Source: Cohnella rhizosphaerae
GTDB taxonomy: Bacteria > Bacillota > Bacilli > Paenibacillales > Paenibacillaceae
Assembly (NCBI RefSeq): GCF_029525575.1
Contig: NZ_JAPDIA010000003.1
Span: 2,472,214 to 2,536,213, forward strand
Length of the DNA stretch: 64,000 bases
Direction: 5' to 3'
Shown here piece after piece: positions 16,504-27,061 of the stretch. Every line of letters begins with the position of its first letter. Position 1 is the stretch's first letter. The notes under the pieces were generated by a model that was not told the origin of the DNA, searched no databases, and saw only the letters and a list, made by a program, of their open reading frames with translations. Both the position numbers and the translations under genes were made by a program.

Positions 16504-17406
16504 CTACTTCAACCCCGCCCAAGCCGGCTCCTGAACCTCCAGCCAGCGATTGCGGATGTCGAGGATCTCGCGATCGGGCAGCTTGCCCTTGGCCGCGTAG
16601 CCGATGTTTTGGCGGAAATGCGACAGGTTGGTCGTACCCACGATGGCCGTGTCCACGTAAGGGACCGAGAGCACAAAACGGAGCGCCTTCTCGGCGATGG
16701 CGTCGGAGTCGTTTTTCAGAAACGGGTAGTTCAGCTTCTCCAGCCGCTCGATATAAGGGTCGGGCGCATTCTCCAGCCCTTGGCGCACCCACACCGCGTT
16801 GGCGATCGGACGCTTCGCGATGATGCCCATGTCGCGCTTGGCCGCCTCGCTCACGGTGAGCTGCAGCGCCTCTTGATCGGCGATGTTGATCGACGTCTCG
16901 AGCGCGTCGAAGACGCCGGTATTTACCGCGTACAGCGCATCCGTGCTGTCGCCGCTGTAGCCGATATAACGCGTCAGGCCTTCGCGCTTCAGGTCGCGCA
17001 GCGCCTCGATCAGGTCGCCCTGGCGGAGTACGGCTTCCGAGCAGCTATGGATCATCATGAGGTCGACATAATCGGTCCGCAAATCCCGCAGCGTGCGCTC
17101 GATGCTGGGCCGCACGTTGCGAACGTCCCAATCCGGGTAAGGAAGACCGACGCTCTCGCCCTCGCCGAGCTTGCTGAAAATATAGTATTCGCTGCGGCGG
17201 CTCGAGACGAGCTGACCGATCAGGCTTTCGCTGCGCTTGTAGCTTGATGCGGAATCCAGCACGTTGACGCCCTCGTCGAGCAGCGCGTTGAGCAGATCGC
17301 CGACCTCGCGGTCGGTCGCCTTCGAGCTGTCCATGCCGATCTCGGCGCTGCCGAAGCCGAGGACGGACACCTTCATGTCGGTTTTGCCGAATTTACGCGT
17401 CTCCAA
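16504..17406 (-). CDS. Aldo/keto reductase
   Basis: 300 residues, a (beta/alpha)8 NADPH-dependent reductase. The catalytic tetrad is visible as Asp in VNVLDSAS, Tyr in SSYKRSE, Lys in FSKLGEG and His in LMMIHSCSE. The start is a TTG at 17406, nine bases after AGGAGG; the ATG between them is out of frame and runs into a stop. The carbonyl substrate cannot be told. It lies divergently from the HlyIII gene with 285 bases between, where I see no further gene. Confidence 0.88.
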   Translation of the reverse strand: METRKFGKTDMKVSVLGFGSAEIGMDSSKATDREVGDLLNALLDEGVNVLDSASSYKRSESLIGQLVSSRRSEYYIFSKLGEGESVGLPYPDWDVRNVRPSIERTLRDLRTDYVDLMMIHSCSEAVLRQGDLIEALRDLKREGLTRYIGYSGDSTDALYAVNTGVFDALETSINIADQEALQLTVSEAAKRDMGIIAKRPIANAVWVRQGLENAPDPYIERLEKLNYPFLKNDSDAIAEKALRFVLSVPYVDTAIVGTTNLSHFRQNIGYAAKGKLPDREILDIRNRWLEVQEPAWAGLK

Positions 17407-17691
17407 ATTCCATTCCCTCCTATTGAGTCGATTCGCTTAAGCTTGCTACCCCTTTGTACCCCTGGATGCCCCGTCTCACGCATATTCGGAAGGAACACAA
17501 CGCCCGGCGCCGTGCGCTCACCTCTGGGCGGGTCCGCGCATATGTTGAATGCAGAAGCGCCGCCTGGACGCCGCTCCCCCTCCAAGCGTTTCCCTTAATC
17601 GACTATTTGACCTAAGAAGCGCGGTTTCGTTTTTTAAAGAGCCGATGTTAAAATAGAAGGAGCTAGTCCGCATTCGGAAGGAGATCTGAAG

Positions 17692-18339
17692 ATGGCGAAC
17701 ACCTACGTGTACACACGCAGAGAAGAAGTGGCCAACGCCATTACCCACGGATTGGGCGCGGTGCTCAGCGTATCGGCGCTAACGATTCTGATCGTTTACG
17801 CGAGCTTGTACGGGACCGCCTGGCATGTGGCGAGCTTCGCGATCTACGGTACGACCATGCTCCTGTTGTATACGGCTTCGACGCTCGTTCACGCGCTCCA
17901 AGAGGGCAAGCTGAAGGATCTGTTCGAGACCTTCGACCACTCGTGCATCTATTTGTTCATCGCCGGCACCTACACGCCGATTCTGTTGACCGTGCTCCGC
18001 AGCCCGCTGGGCTGGACGTTGTTCGGACTCGTCTGGGGGCTCGCGATCGGCGGGGTCATTTTCAAAGCGTTTTTTACGAAAAAGTTCCTTTACTTGTCCA
18101 CGCTGGTCTACATTCTGATGGGCTGGATGATCGTGTTCGCATGGGGACCGCTCACTGAGGCGCTGTCGACGGGAGGGATGCAGCTGCTCATCGGCGGCGG
18201 ACTGCTCTATACGATCGGCGCGATCTTCTACGTGTGGCGCGGCTTTCCCTACCATCACGCGATCTGGCATCTCTTCGTGCTCGGCGGCTCGATCGCGCAT
18301 TTTTTCGCCATTCTGCTGTTCGTTCTGCGGATCTACTGA
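17692..18339 (+). CDS. Hemolysin III family (PAQR) membrane protein
   Basis: 215 residues with about seven predicted membrane helices. Family motifs are all present: NAITHGLGA, STLVHAL, FDHSCIYLFIAGTYTP and HHAIWHLFVLGGSIAHF, whose Asp and three His residues form the zinc site seen in adiponectin-receptor relatives. ATG after GGAAGGAG. Bacterial members have been linked to membrane fluidity; the haemolysin name is historical. Followed by a terminator. Confidence 0.9.
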   Translation: MANTYVYTRREEVANAITHGLGAVLSVSALTILIVYASLYGTAWHVASFAIYGTTMLLLYTASTLVHALQEGKLKDLFETFDHSCIYLFIAGTYTPILLTVLRSPLGWTLFGLVWGLAIGGVIFKAFFTKKFLYLSTLVYILMGWMIVFAWGPLTEALSTGGMQLLIGGGLLYTIGAIFYVWRGFPYHHAIWHLFVLGGSIAHFFAILLFVLRIY

Positions 18340-18350
18340 TATTTCCCCGG

Positions 18351-18374
18351 AAATGGGTCGCCAAATGGGTCGCC
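18351..18374. repeat. 12-bp tandem duplication
   Basis: AAATGGGTCGCC occurs twice in direct succession, between the HlyIII stop and its terminator. Confidence 0.8.
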
Positions 18375-18409
18375 GGCGCTTGGGCCAACAATGCCCGAGC
18401 GCCGTTTTT
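18374..18409 (+). terminator. Intrinsic terminator after the HlyIII gene
   Basis: CGGCGCTTGGGC pairs with GCCCGAGCGCCG (one G-T pair) and is followed by TTTTT. Confidence 0.8.
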
Positions 18410-18492
18410 GCTGCGAGCGGTTTGGAATACGCTTTCCGCGTTTAATTAGGGGTATGCGGTTTAACCATGCTCGTCGGGGGGGAGCGATCAGG

Positions 18493-19329
18493 ATGAAGCA
18501 TCATATCAATAGCTGGACTTTTGAAAATTGGATGGGTCCGTTGACGTACGTAGAGTGGGATGCTGATGCATCGGCGCTGACGACGAGCGTAGAGGTACAT
18601 CCCGAGCGGCTCGGGCTGGCCGAGCTGATCGCCCGGCTCGGCGCCGAAGGATACGGCGGTATCGAGCTCGCTTATCCGCATCTCAAGGACCGTTCGACGG
18701 AGGGACTGGCCGAAATAAGGCGGATCTCGGCGCTTGCGGGGGTGGAGCTGAACTCCCTGCTGCTCGACTTCGGCGATCCGGGCACGAACGATGCGGCCAG
18801 GCGCGACGCGGAAATGGCGCTGTACCGCGAATGGATCGACGCGGCCGCCGAAGCCGGCTTTCGCCGCGTCCGCGTCGGCGCGGGGGACGGCGACGACGAA
18901 GCGTCGTTCGTCCGGGCCGCCGAATCGCTTGCGCTGTTGTCGGCATATGCGGGGCATGCCGGCGTCCGGGTCGTCACGGAAAATCTCGGCGTTTCGCTGA
19001 GCACCTCCGACCGGGTGCTGCGCATGCTCGAAAAGACGGGCGGCAGCGTCGGGCTTACGGCCGACTTCGGCAATTTCAAGCAGGACAAGTATCGCCAGCT
19101 TGAAGCGATTCTCCCGCATGCCGAGACCGTTCACGCCAAGGCGAGGGAGGACGGGCCCGGACGGCTGGATTCCATGGACTTCAGGCGATGCGTCGAGCTT
19201 GCCGGGCAGGCCGGCTACGAGGGGCCGCTCTCGCTTACCTATCTGGGCGACGGCGATCCTTGGTCCGCGCTCGCCGAGATGCGCGAGCTGGCTGGACTCA
19301 AGCCGGCGGCAGCCCCCAGACTGCTATAG
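18493..19329 (+). CDS. Sugar phosphate isomerase/epimerase (xylose isomerase-like TIM barrel)
   Basis: 278 residues of the AP-endonuclease-2/IolE-like TIM-barrel family. Metal-ligand-type residues appear in GGIELAYPH, VVTENLG, TADFGNF, and ETVHAKARE, in the usual order Glu-Asp-His-Glu around the barrel. ATG 18493 follows GGGGGGAG and begins at the first strand; the frame is open further upstream but without a site. Substrate unknown. No pathway partners are adjacent. Confidence 0.75.
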   Translation: MKHHINSWTFENWMGPLTYVEWDADASALTTSVEVHPERLGLAELIARLGAEGYGGIELAYPHLKDRSTEGLAEIRRISALAGVELNSLLLDFGDPGTNDAARRDAEMALYREWIDAAAEAGFRRVRVGAGDGDDEASFVRAAESLALLSAYAGHAGVRVVTENLGVSLSTSDRVLRMLEKTGGSVGLTADFGNFKQDKYRQLEAILPHAETVHAKAREDGPGRLDSMDFRRCVELAGQAGYEGPLSLTYLGDGDPWSALAEMRELAGLKPAAAPRLL

Positions 19330-19430
19330 CGCCTGCTTCGCCGTTATCGCCGACGAACTTCATACTTGCAAGACCGCATCCTGCCCGCGCGCTTCTTCTA
19401 TAGGAGTCGCATTCGTGCGCGTCTTGAACG

Positions 19431-19457
19431 ACCGCGGGCCTGCGCCTGCGGTTTTTT
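19431..19457 (+). terminator. Intrinsic terminator before the AAA ATPase gene
   Basis: ACCGC pairs with GCGGT around a 12-nt GC-rich loop and is followed by a run of six Ts. Confidence 0.6.
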
Positions 19458-19463
19458 GCTACG

Positions 19464-19480
19464 ATACGACGCAGTCGTAT
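19464..19480. promoter_or_regulatory. Perfect palindrome upstream of the AAA ATPase gene
   Basis: ATACGAC-GCA-GTCGTAT, a 7-bp perfect inverted repeat 34 bases before the start codon and right after a terminator. It may be an operator or a leader hairpin. Confidence 0.4.
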
Positions 19481-19514
19481 TCCCGCATACCTTACAACCA
19501 AGGAGGAGATTGGC

Positions 19515-20820
19515 ATGCAAACAGGACAGACCGCCTTACAGACGCCGGCATTCGTCGCTTCGTACGATTATCGCGCCCAGGAAGGGACGGAGCGCTACTT
19601 CGATTATGCGAGGACCGTCGCGAGAATCGCCGGCTTGCTCTCGGACCGCTTCGGTTGCGAGTTCAAGCTTTACGACCAGGCGGATCAAGGAGACGTATGG
19701 GACGGCTTGGCCGAAGACATCGAGTCGGATTATCCGGGACTCGTTCACGTTGCAGCCGTCTTCGACCTTGTCGAATCCCGCCAAATCTCTTTTCAGCCGA
19801 AGCTCGGCGAGACGAACTACCGGATGCGTCCGTCGGTCCGCAACAATCTGTTCGCTTATCCCGAATATCGCGTCGCGCTGGTTCGGATGCCGATGCTCGT
19901 CCATTTGGGACTGCTCTCGACCGAGGACTTGATTTTCGCGCCAGACGACGAGCAGCTTATCTCCTGTCTTCAGGCCATGCAGCTGCGGCGTACGGAGGAG
20001 CGCAACATGCACGTCTACACCGACACGCGCGAAGGCCTCCAGCATTGCCGCGAGCCGATCTCCCAGGCGATATCCCGGGATGAAGTAGTGATGGACGAGA
20101 CGCTCAAGCAGCAGATCTTCCGTTCCGTCGACGAATTTTTCGGCGGCGACCGGACGTTTTTCGAGCAGTACCAGATTCCGTACAAGCGGGGCATCCTGCT
20201 CTACGGCAAGCCGGGCAACGGCAAGACGACGCTCGTCAAATCGATCGCCGGAAGCGTCGAGTCGCCGGTCTTTTACTGGCAAATTACCGAGTATACGAAC
20301 AGCGAATCGATTCGCGAAGTATTCGCCGCAAGCCGTCAAGCAGGCGCCTTCGGTGCTCGTCATCGAAGACATCGATTCGATGCCCGATTCGTGCCGGTCG
20401 TTTTTTCTGAACATTTTGGACGGCGCGACGGCCAAGGAAGGCGTATTCCTGATCGGAACGACCAATTATCCGCAAAAAATCGATACCGCGCTAATTAATC
20501 GAGCAGGCCGGTTCGATCGCGCGTACGAGGTCAAGCTGCCGGACGAGTCGCTCCGCCTGTCTTACCTGCGCCGCAAGGGGCTGCCCGAATTGGCCGGAGA
20601 AGAGCAGGCCGTCCAAGCGGCGCAGCGTACCCAGGGATTTTCGCTCGCGCAGCTCAACGAGCTGTACGTATCCGCGGCCCTGCAGAAGCGGTATGACGAC
20701 CATATCGATCTGGAGCAGCTGGTGCTCGGTCTGCGCAGCGATCTGGACAAAGGGCGCAAGCGGGATTGGCTGAACGGCACGGACTGGGGCGGTGCTTCCA
20801 ATCGCATTGGATTCCAATAA
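19515..20820 (+). CDS. AAA family ATPase, BCS1-like (one +1 frameshift)
   Basis: About 434 residues when repaired. Residues 1-220 form a unique N-terminal domain. The AAA module then has Walker A YGKPGNGKTT, Walker B VLVIEDIDS, sensor-like GTTNYP and the arginine-finger region INRAGRFDRAYEV. The frame breaks near 20330: GCCGCAAGCCGTC should read GCCGCAGCCGTC, which gives EVFAAAVKQAPSVLVIEDID. The repair is a single A, as in the rpiR gene, which has the same GCAAGC context. ATG start after GGAGGAGA. Members remodel or unfold proteins; the client is unknown. Confidence 0.8.
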
Positions 20821-20876
20821 AAATACTAGGAAATAAGAAAGAGCTTGCAGGAATTTAGCGATAAGAATCGAATTGA

Positions 20877-22211
<1,335 letters not shown>

Positions 22212-22246
22212 TTTTAGCGATAGCTTATAGCGATTACGGATGAGAG

Positions 22247-22285
22247 ACGATCTCTGCGGCCGACCGGGCCGCGGAGGTCGTTTTC
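22247..22285 (+). terminator. Intrinsic terminator after metY
   Basis: ACGATCTCTGCGGC region pairs with GCCGCGGAGGTCGT, with two mismatches, followed by TTTT. Confidence 0.7.
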
Positions 22286-22347
22286 CGTTACGCGGGGGAA
22301 TATATATGGGTAGGCCGTGCGATCGGCGAACGGAAGGCGGTCCGCAA

Positions 22348-23285
22348 ATGGAGAGCAAGCTTCGGTTCCGCAAAGACGGAACGTTTAAAATCGTGCAATT
22401 CACCGATTTGCACTGGCAGAACGGCGAGGCGGAGGATCTGCGGACGCGGCGGCTGATGGAACGGGCGTTAAGCGAAGAAAAGCCGGACCTGGTCGTCTTT
22501 ACCGGCGACATCGTCTTCAGTCTCGGCTGCCGGGATCCGTACGCGTCCGTCGCGCAAGCCGTGGCGGCCGTGGCGGAGAGCGGGACGCCGTGGGCGGCCG
22601 TTTTCGGCAATCACGACAGCGAAGGCGACGTCTCGCGCGGCCGGCTGATGGAGACGCTGACCCGGCAGCGGGGATGCCTGGCGAGCGCCGGGCCCGAAGC
22701 GGTGCACGGTGTCGGCAACTATGCGCTTACGATCGGCGGGCCGAACGGCGAGAAGCGTCACGCGCTCTATTTTTTTGGACTCCGGCAGCTATTCCGAGCT
22801 TGAGCGGATTCCAGGCTACGATTGGATTCGCGAGAGTCAGATCGACTGGTTCAGGGAAAAAGCCTCCGCGTTACCCGCTAAGGGCGCTCCGCCGCTGCCC
22901 TCGCTCGTCTTTTTTCACATTCCGCTGCCCGAGTACAAGGAGGTCTGGCGAACGCGCCGGTGCGACGGACGCCGGTTCGAGGATATTTCGTGCCCCAAGC
23001 TTAATTCGGGCCTGTTCGCGGCGCTGGTCGAAGCGGGCGGAGTGCTCGGCACGTTTTGCGGACACGATCATATCAACGATTTTGAAGGGACGCTGCACGG
23101 CATTCGGCTGACTTACGGGCGATCGACGGGGTATCATACTTATGGCAGACTGGGGTTCAAACGGGGGGGCAAGAGTGATCGAATTGCAGGAGGAAGGCGC
23201 GCGGTACGAGACCTGGATCAGGCTGGCCGGCGGGCGGAAGCTGTCCGCGCCGAGAATCCACAAGCCTCGCGGGAAGCGGCGGTAA
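22348..23285 (+). CDS. Calcineurin-like metallophosphoesterase (two +1 frameshifts)
   Basis: About 311 residues when repaired. Metal motifs appear in order: QFTDLHW (D-x-H), FTGDIVF (GD), FGNHDSE (GNHD), FFHIPLPEY and FCGHDHINDF (GHDH). Two single-base excesses break the frame: T7 at 22770-22776 (repair gives ALYFLDSGSY) and G7 at 23165-23171 (repair gives GFKRGARVIELQEEG and a stop at 23285). ATG 22348 follows GGAAGGCGG and starts just before the first motif; an upstream in-frame ATG at 22306 is possible. Substrate unknown. Confidence 0.8.
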
Positions 23286-23294
23286 AAAAAGGGA

Positions 23295-23470
23295 TCAGCG
23301 CCCTCGCTTGTGCCCGGCATGCGGCAGAAGGAGCGGCGCTGATCGGCCTTCTTATTCGGTTGGACTTGGGTATACGGCTTGCGGACCCACTCGCTCCGCA
23401 GCGCTTCGGGATTCAGCTTGCCTTCGCGCACGGCTTTGCGCCTCGCTTTTTTTGAACCTGACATTCCCAT
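23295..23470 (-). CDS. Putative small basic protein, 3' end uncertain
   Basis: A GGAGGTGTTCCCGA site precedes ATG 23470 and the peptide MGMSGSKKARRKAVREGK, which is strongly basic. The frame as written continues antisense into the metallophosphoesterase, which is implausible. In the next frame the peptide would end in GHKRGR at a TGA at 23295, inside a hairpin (GATCAGCGCC with GGCGCTGATC) followed by a T-run on this strand. A one-base difference near 23320 would join the two. I do not recognise a characterised family. Confidence 0.4.
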
Positions 23471-23587
23471 TCGGGAACACCTCCATCAGTCGGGATTGAA
23501 CTCGATTGTATCGCATCCTACCGTGCCGGGCAATAGGCCGGGGGAGCGCATGGACGTGCGGACTCGCTCTCTCTGCGCGTTACGGAC

Positions 23588-23593
23588 TATAAT
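23588..23593 (+). promoter_or_regulatory. -10 element of the DUF1904 gene
   Basis: TATAAT, 36 bases before the start codon, with no clear -35. Confidence 0.5.
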
Positions 23594-23628
23594 AGAGAGA
23601 AAGATAGAGCGAGGAGAGCTGCTTCATT

Positions 23629-24099
23629 ATGCCCCATTTATACTTTAGAGGCTTGACCGTCGAACTGGTTCAGGCCTTCGGCGAATCGCTGGAGAACGAA
23701 CTGTCGGCGATCATCGGCTGCGAGCCGGGCGATCTCATGCTGGAGGTCGTCCATACGACCTGCGTAGCCGGAGGCCGGGTCGCGCCGTCTTACCCTTTTG
23801 TCGAGGTCGCCTGGTTCGAGCGCGGACGGGAGATCCGCGACGCGGTCGCCCGCTGCCTGGACAGGCATATTCGCGGCAGCGGCGTGTGGGAAGCGGAGGT
23901 CGCCTTCCGCAGCTATCGGCCGGCCGACTATTACGCGAACGGCGAGCCGTTCGGCGCCGATCCCGCGGAGGCGGAGCTGGATGCGCTTCGCGCGGACAAC
24001 GCCAGGCTGAAGGACGATCTGGCCCGCGCCCGCAAAGCTTCGGCCGCGGCGGCCGCAGGATCGATGTCGACCCGCTTGCGGGACGCGCTGCGAGAATAG
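23629..24099 (+). CDS. DUF1904 family protein
   Basis: 156 residues. The N-terminal 110 residues (MPHLYFRGLTVELVQAF, then EVAWFERGREIRDAV) resemble the DUF1904 family, small proteins with a tautomerase-like fold. The C-terminal 45 residues form a short predicted coiled coil (ELDALRADNARLKDDLARA) followed by an Ala-rich tail. Start ATG 23629 after AGGAGAG. Function unknown. Closely followed by the DUF1294 gene, 19 bases away. Confidence 0.7.
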   Translation: MPHLYFRGLTVELVQAFGESLENELSAIIGCEPGDLMLEVVHTTCVAGGRVAPSYPFVEVAWFERGREIRDAVARCLDRHIRGSGVWEAEVAFRSYRPADYYANGEPFGADPAEAELDALRADNARLKDDLARARKASAAAAAGSMSTRLRDALRE

Positions 24100-24118
24100 C
24101 CGACCGGGAGGTGCATAC

Positions 24119-24379
24119 ATGCTCGTTTTTTATTACTTGCTGGCAGTCAACCTGATCTCCTTTATCGTCATGGGTTACGACAAGACGAAGGCGATGCACA
24201 AGGAACGGCGCGTGCCGGAGAAGCGGCTGTTCCTGATCGCGACGATCGGCGGCGCGCTTGGGATGCTGCTCGGCATGCGCTTTTTCCGCCACAAAACAAA
24301 GCACCGCTCCTTCACGGCGGGCATTCCTGCCCTGCTCGTGCTGAACGCGGTGCTGGTGATGGTGTGGTTCGGTCGTTGA
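24119..24379 (+). CDS. DUF1294 small membrane protein
   Basis: 86 residues with an N-terminal helix (FYYLLAVNLISFIVMGYD) and two more hydrophobic stretches. DKTKA, RVPEKRLFLIATIGGALG and FRHKTKH are the DUF1294 (YsdA-like) signatures. ATG after GGGAGGT, 19 bases past the DUF1904 stop, so probably co-transcribed. Function unknown. Faces the convergent LCP gene, 21 bases away. Confidence 0.85.
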   Translation: MLVFYYLLAVNLISFIVMGYDKTKAMHKERRVPEKRLFLIATIGGALGMLLGMRFFRHKTKHRSFTAGIPALLVLNAVLVMVWFGR

Positions 24380-24400
24380 TCTGGCCGCGAGGCGGGGAGG

Positions 24401-25497
24401 TTATCTGGCGTCGTCCGGATCCGGGGACGGATCGAGACCGACGACGTCGGCCAGCTTCAGGTCGCTTGGCTCGTGAATGCCTGCCTCTGCGCGCAGGGCA
24501 TCGAGCGCTCGCTCGAGATCGTCTTCCTTGACGATGATATAAGGGCTCTCCCAACGGCTTTCGAGCGGCAGCACGTTCAGCTTATCCGGCTTCATTTCCT
24601 TCACGTTGTAAATGTAATCTCGCAGGATCGATTCGGGAATGTCGGTCTGCACGTTTTTGCCGAGCAGGTCGAGCACTTTGCCCCACTGGAGCATGCCCTG
24701 GAACGAAGCGAGCTTCTCGGTGAGCTGGCTCAGCACCTGCTGCTGGCGGGCGTTGCGGGCGATATCCGAGGATTCGCCGGTGCCGCGGTTCGACTTGCGG
24801 TAACGAACGAAGTCGAGCGCCTTGGCGCCGTCGAGATGCTGATAGCCTTTTTTCAGATCGATGTTCGTGCCGTCGGCGTTGTCCACGTAGCGCATATCCA
24901 TATCGACGTCGACGTCGACGCCGCCGACAGCGTCCACCAGCTTGCGCAGGCCGTCGAAGTTGATCATGATCATATAGTCGATGGGGAAGTCGAACAGGTC
25001 GCCGTAAAATTCCTTCGTGTTCTCCATCGCCGTATCTTTGTCTTTGTTGTAGAAATAGGCGTAGTAGTAATTGGCCTTGTGGGAGCCTAGGTCCTCCGGC
25101 TTAAGCTGAAGGTCGCGGGGGGAGGGAGATCAGGCTGGCCGAATTGGTCTGCGGATTCAGGCTGCCGAGCATCAGAACGTCGGTGTTGAGCGTGCCGCCG
25201 CTGCCTTCTCTGCGGTCGATGCCGGCCAAAAGGAAGGTGACGGGCTTCTTGATCAGCGTGCTGTCGCTCGCATAGTCCGCATCCTCCTGCCGCTCGCCGG
25301 CTGCGCCGGACGCCGAGGCGGACGGGGGAGGGAGAAGGAGCGGGCTCGTTGCCGGCCATGAGGTTGATGGCGTGGTTCGCTTTATATACCAGGTATCCCG
25401 CATAGCTGCCGACGATGACGACGAGGGCGCCGACGACGATCCCCGCGTACTTTAACGTTTTGCGCACCCAAGCGCGTTTTTTTTCAGGCGTGTTCAT
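24401..25497 (-). CDS. LytR-CpsA-Psr (LCP) family protein (two +1 frameshifts)
   Basis: About 364 residues when repaired. A cytoplasmic basic tail and one membrane helix (YAGIVVGALVVIVGSYAGYL) are followed by an extracellular LCP domain: VTFLLAGIDRR, TDVLMLGSLN, LISLPRDL, KANYYYAYF, and DGAKALDFVRYRKSN, with the conserved Arg and Asp residues. LCP enzymes attach teichoic acids or polysaccharides to peptidoglycan. Over-calls lie at G5 (25324-25328) and G6 (25117-25122), forward coordinates. ATG 25497 after GGAGG. A palindrome overlaps its predicted promoter. Confidence 0.83.
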
Positions 25498-25549
25498 TTG
25501 AGTCCTCCGCTTGATTTAAAATTAAAAAATGAAGGCAACCCTTTCTATT

Positions 25550-25567
25550 TTAGGGCATTCGCCCTAA
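25550..25567. promoter_or_regulatory. Palindrome over the LCP gene promoter
   Basis: TTAGGGC-ATTC-GCCCTAA is a perfect inverted repeat. On the minus strand it lies between a possible -35 (TTTACT) and -10 (TAAAAT) of the LCP gene, overlapping the -10, so a repressor site is plausible. Confidence 0.5.
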
Positions 25568-25667
25568 GAGTAAAGAAAGAAATTCCACATTATTTGACGA
25601 TTTGAAGACCGGATCGGTTGCGGATTTCGAATGACTGGCGAGATGTTTCGATAAATTCAATTTTTGT

Positions 25668-25673
25668 TATAAT
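25668..25673 (+). promoter_or_regulatory. -10 element of the Dabb-SDR operon
   Basis: TATAAT in an AT-rich stretch 50 bases before the Dabb start codon; the -35 is weak. Confidence 0.55.
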
Positions 25674-25722
25674 AAAGGTTGTTGTATATTGCTAAAGGCG
25701 AATAACGAAAAGGGGGATATCG

Positions 25723-26070
25723 GTGACCAAGCCAAATGATTCGGCGATCCGTCATCAGGTCATTTTCGATCTGAAGCATGAGAAGGGGTCTGCGGAGGCG
25801 GATCGATTCCTGAAGGACGGTTGGCGTATACTTACCTCCATTCCGGCCGTGCGAAACTTCGAGGTATTGAAGCAGGTCAGTCCTAAAAACGATTATACAT
25901 ACGGCTTCTCGATGACGTTCGCGTCGCAGGCCGATTACGACAGCTATAATGCGCATCCCGCTCATGTTGCGTTCGTCGCCGAGCGGTGGGAGACCGAAGT
26001 CGCGCGTTTCCTGGAGATCGATTTCGTCAGAGATGATCATGTCGAGGAGGGACATGGCCATGCAAATTAA
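25723..26070 (+). CDS. Dabb family (dimeric alpha/beta barrel) protein
   Basis: 115 residues. RHQVIFDLKHEKGS, VRNFEVLKQVSPKNDY and FASQADYDSYNAHPAHVAF are typical of stress-responsive A/B-barrel (Dabb) domains, whose conserved His residues lie at the N-terminus and in the HPxH motif. GTG start at 25723 after GGGGGAT. The SDR gene begins inside its last codons, so the two are translationally coupled. Substrate unknown; some relatives act on small phenolic or sugar-derived compounds. Confidence 0.8.
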   Translation: MTKPNDSAIRHQVIFDLKHEKGSAEADRFLKDGWRILTSIPAVRNFEVLKQVSPKNDYTYGFSMTFASQADYDSYNAHPAHVAFVAERWETEVARFLEIDFVRDDHVEEGHGHAN

Positions 26071-26821
26071 TTTGTCGGGCAAAACCGCGCTTATCACCGG
26101 CGCATCCGGTCAACTGGGCCGCGTGATGGCGCGGACGCTGGCCGCATGCGGGGCCAACGTCGCCATCCATTATCGGGGCAACGCCGCGAAGGCGGAGGAG
26201 CTCAAGGCCGAGCTTGAAGCGACGGGCGTGCGCGCGCTGACCGTGCAGGCGGACGTGACCAAGCTGGACGAAGTGCTGGCCATGAAGGAGACGGTAAAAG
26301 CCGGTCTCGGCGCCGTCGACATCGTCGTCGCGAACGCGGTCATCCAGTATCAATGGACAAGCGTGCTGGAGCAGGCGGTCGAAGACTACGTCGGCCAGTT
26401 CGAGTCCTGCGTGCTGCAGAGCGTGCATCTGGCCAAAGCGTTCGTGCCGGACATGATCGCGAAGGGCGGCGGCCGGCTGGTCGGCATCAACACCGAGTGC
26501 GCGATGCAGAACTTTCCGACGCAATCCGCTTATGTCGCCGGCAAGCGCGGCATGGACGGCGTGTACCGCGTCCTGGCCAAAGAGGTCGGCGAGCATCAGA
26601 TCACCGTCAACCAGGTCGCGCCGGGCTGGACGATCAGCGAGCGCGACCGCGAAGCCGGCACGGAGCGCAGCGAATCTTACGAGAGCACCGTTCCTTTGAA
26701 GCGGCGCGGCACGGACCAGGAGATCGCCAACGTCGTCGCGTTCCTGGCCTCGGACCTCGCGAGCTTCATTACCGGCGCTTACGTGCCGGTGAGCGGCGGC
26801 AACGTGATGCCGGCGATCTGA
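26060..26821 (+). CDS. Short-chain dehydrogenase/reductase
   Basis: 253 residues with an NAD(P)-binding TGASGQLGRV motif, VVANAVIQ in place of the usual NAG, and the active-site pair Tyr/Lys in SAYVAGKRG. At the place of the catalytic Ser the sequence reads INTECAMQNF, so Thr may take the role or activity may be altered. ATG 26060 is preferred to 26054 because its spacing to AGGAGG is nine bases. Coupled to the Dabb gene. Substrate unknown. Confidence 0.85.
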   Translation: MQINLSGKTALITGASGQLGRVMARTLAACGANVAIHYRGNAAKAEELKAELEATGVRALTVQADVTKLDEVLAMKETVKAGLGAVDIVVANAVIQYQWTSVLEQAVEDYVGQFESCVLQSVHLAKAFVPDMIAKGGGRLVGINTECAMQNFPTQSAYVAGKRGMDGVYRVLAKEVGEHQITVNQVAPGWTISERDREAGTERSESYESTVPLKRRGTDQEIANVVAFLASDLASFITGAYVPVSGGNVMPAI

Positions 26822-26840
26822 AGTCGGCGAGGCTAGAGAC

Positions 26841-26927
26841 GGCAATGGGAAGACGGCGATGGAAGGGCGGCTGCGGTTAGGGGCGGCAATGGGAAGAAGG
26901 CGATGTAAAGGCGGTTGCGGTTAGCGG
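26841..26927. repeat. 44-bp imperfect tandem duplication
   Basis: GGCAATGGGAAGA begins at 26841 and 26885; the two units share most positions (GGCGATG, GCGGTTAG). It lies in the gap between the SDR and VTT genes, where I see no gene. Confidence 0.7.
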
Positions 26928-27061
26928 ACGCCGTCGTGCCTTACGCCATCTAGCGCGAGGCGCGGCGGGGGAAGGACATGCCGAAGTCATGGATTTCCGC
27001 GGCGATATCGGTTATGCTGTCGTTGACGAAATGACCGATGGACCTGAAGGCGGGACGCGAC

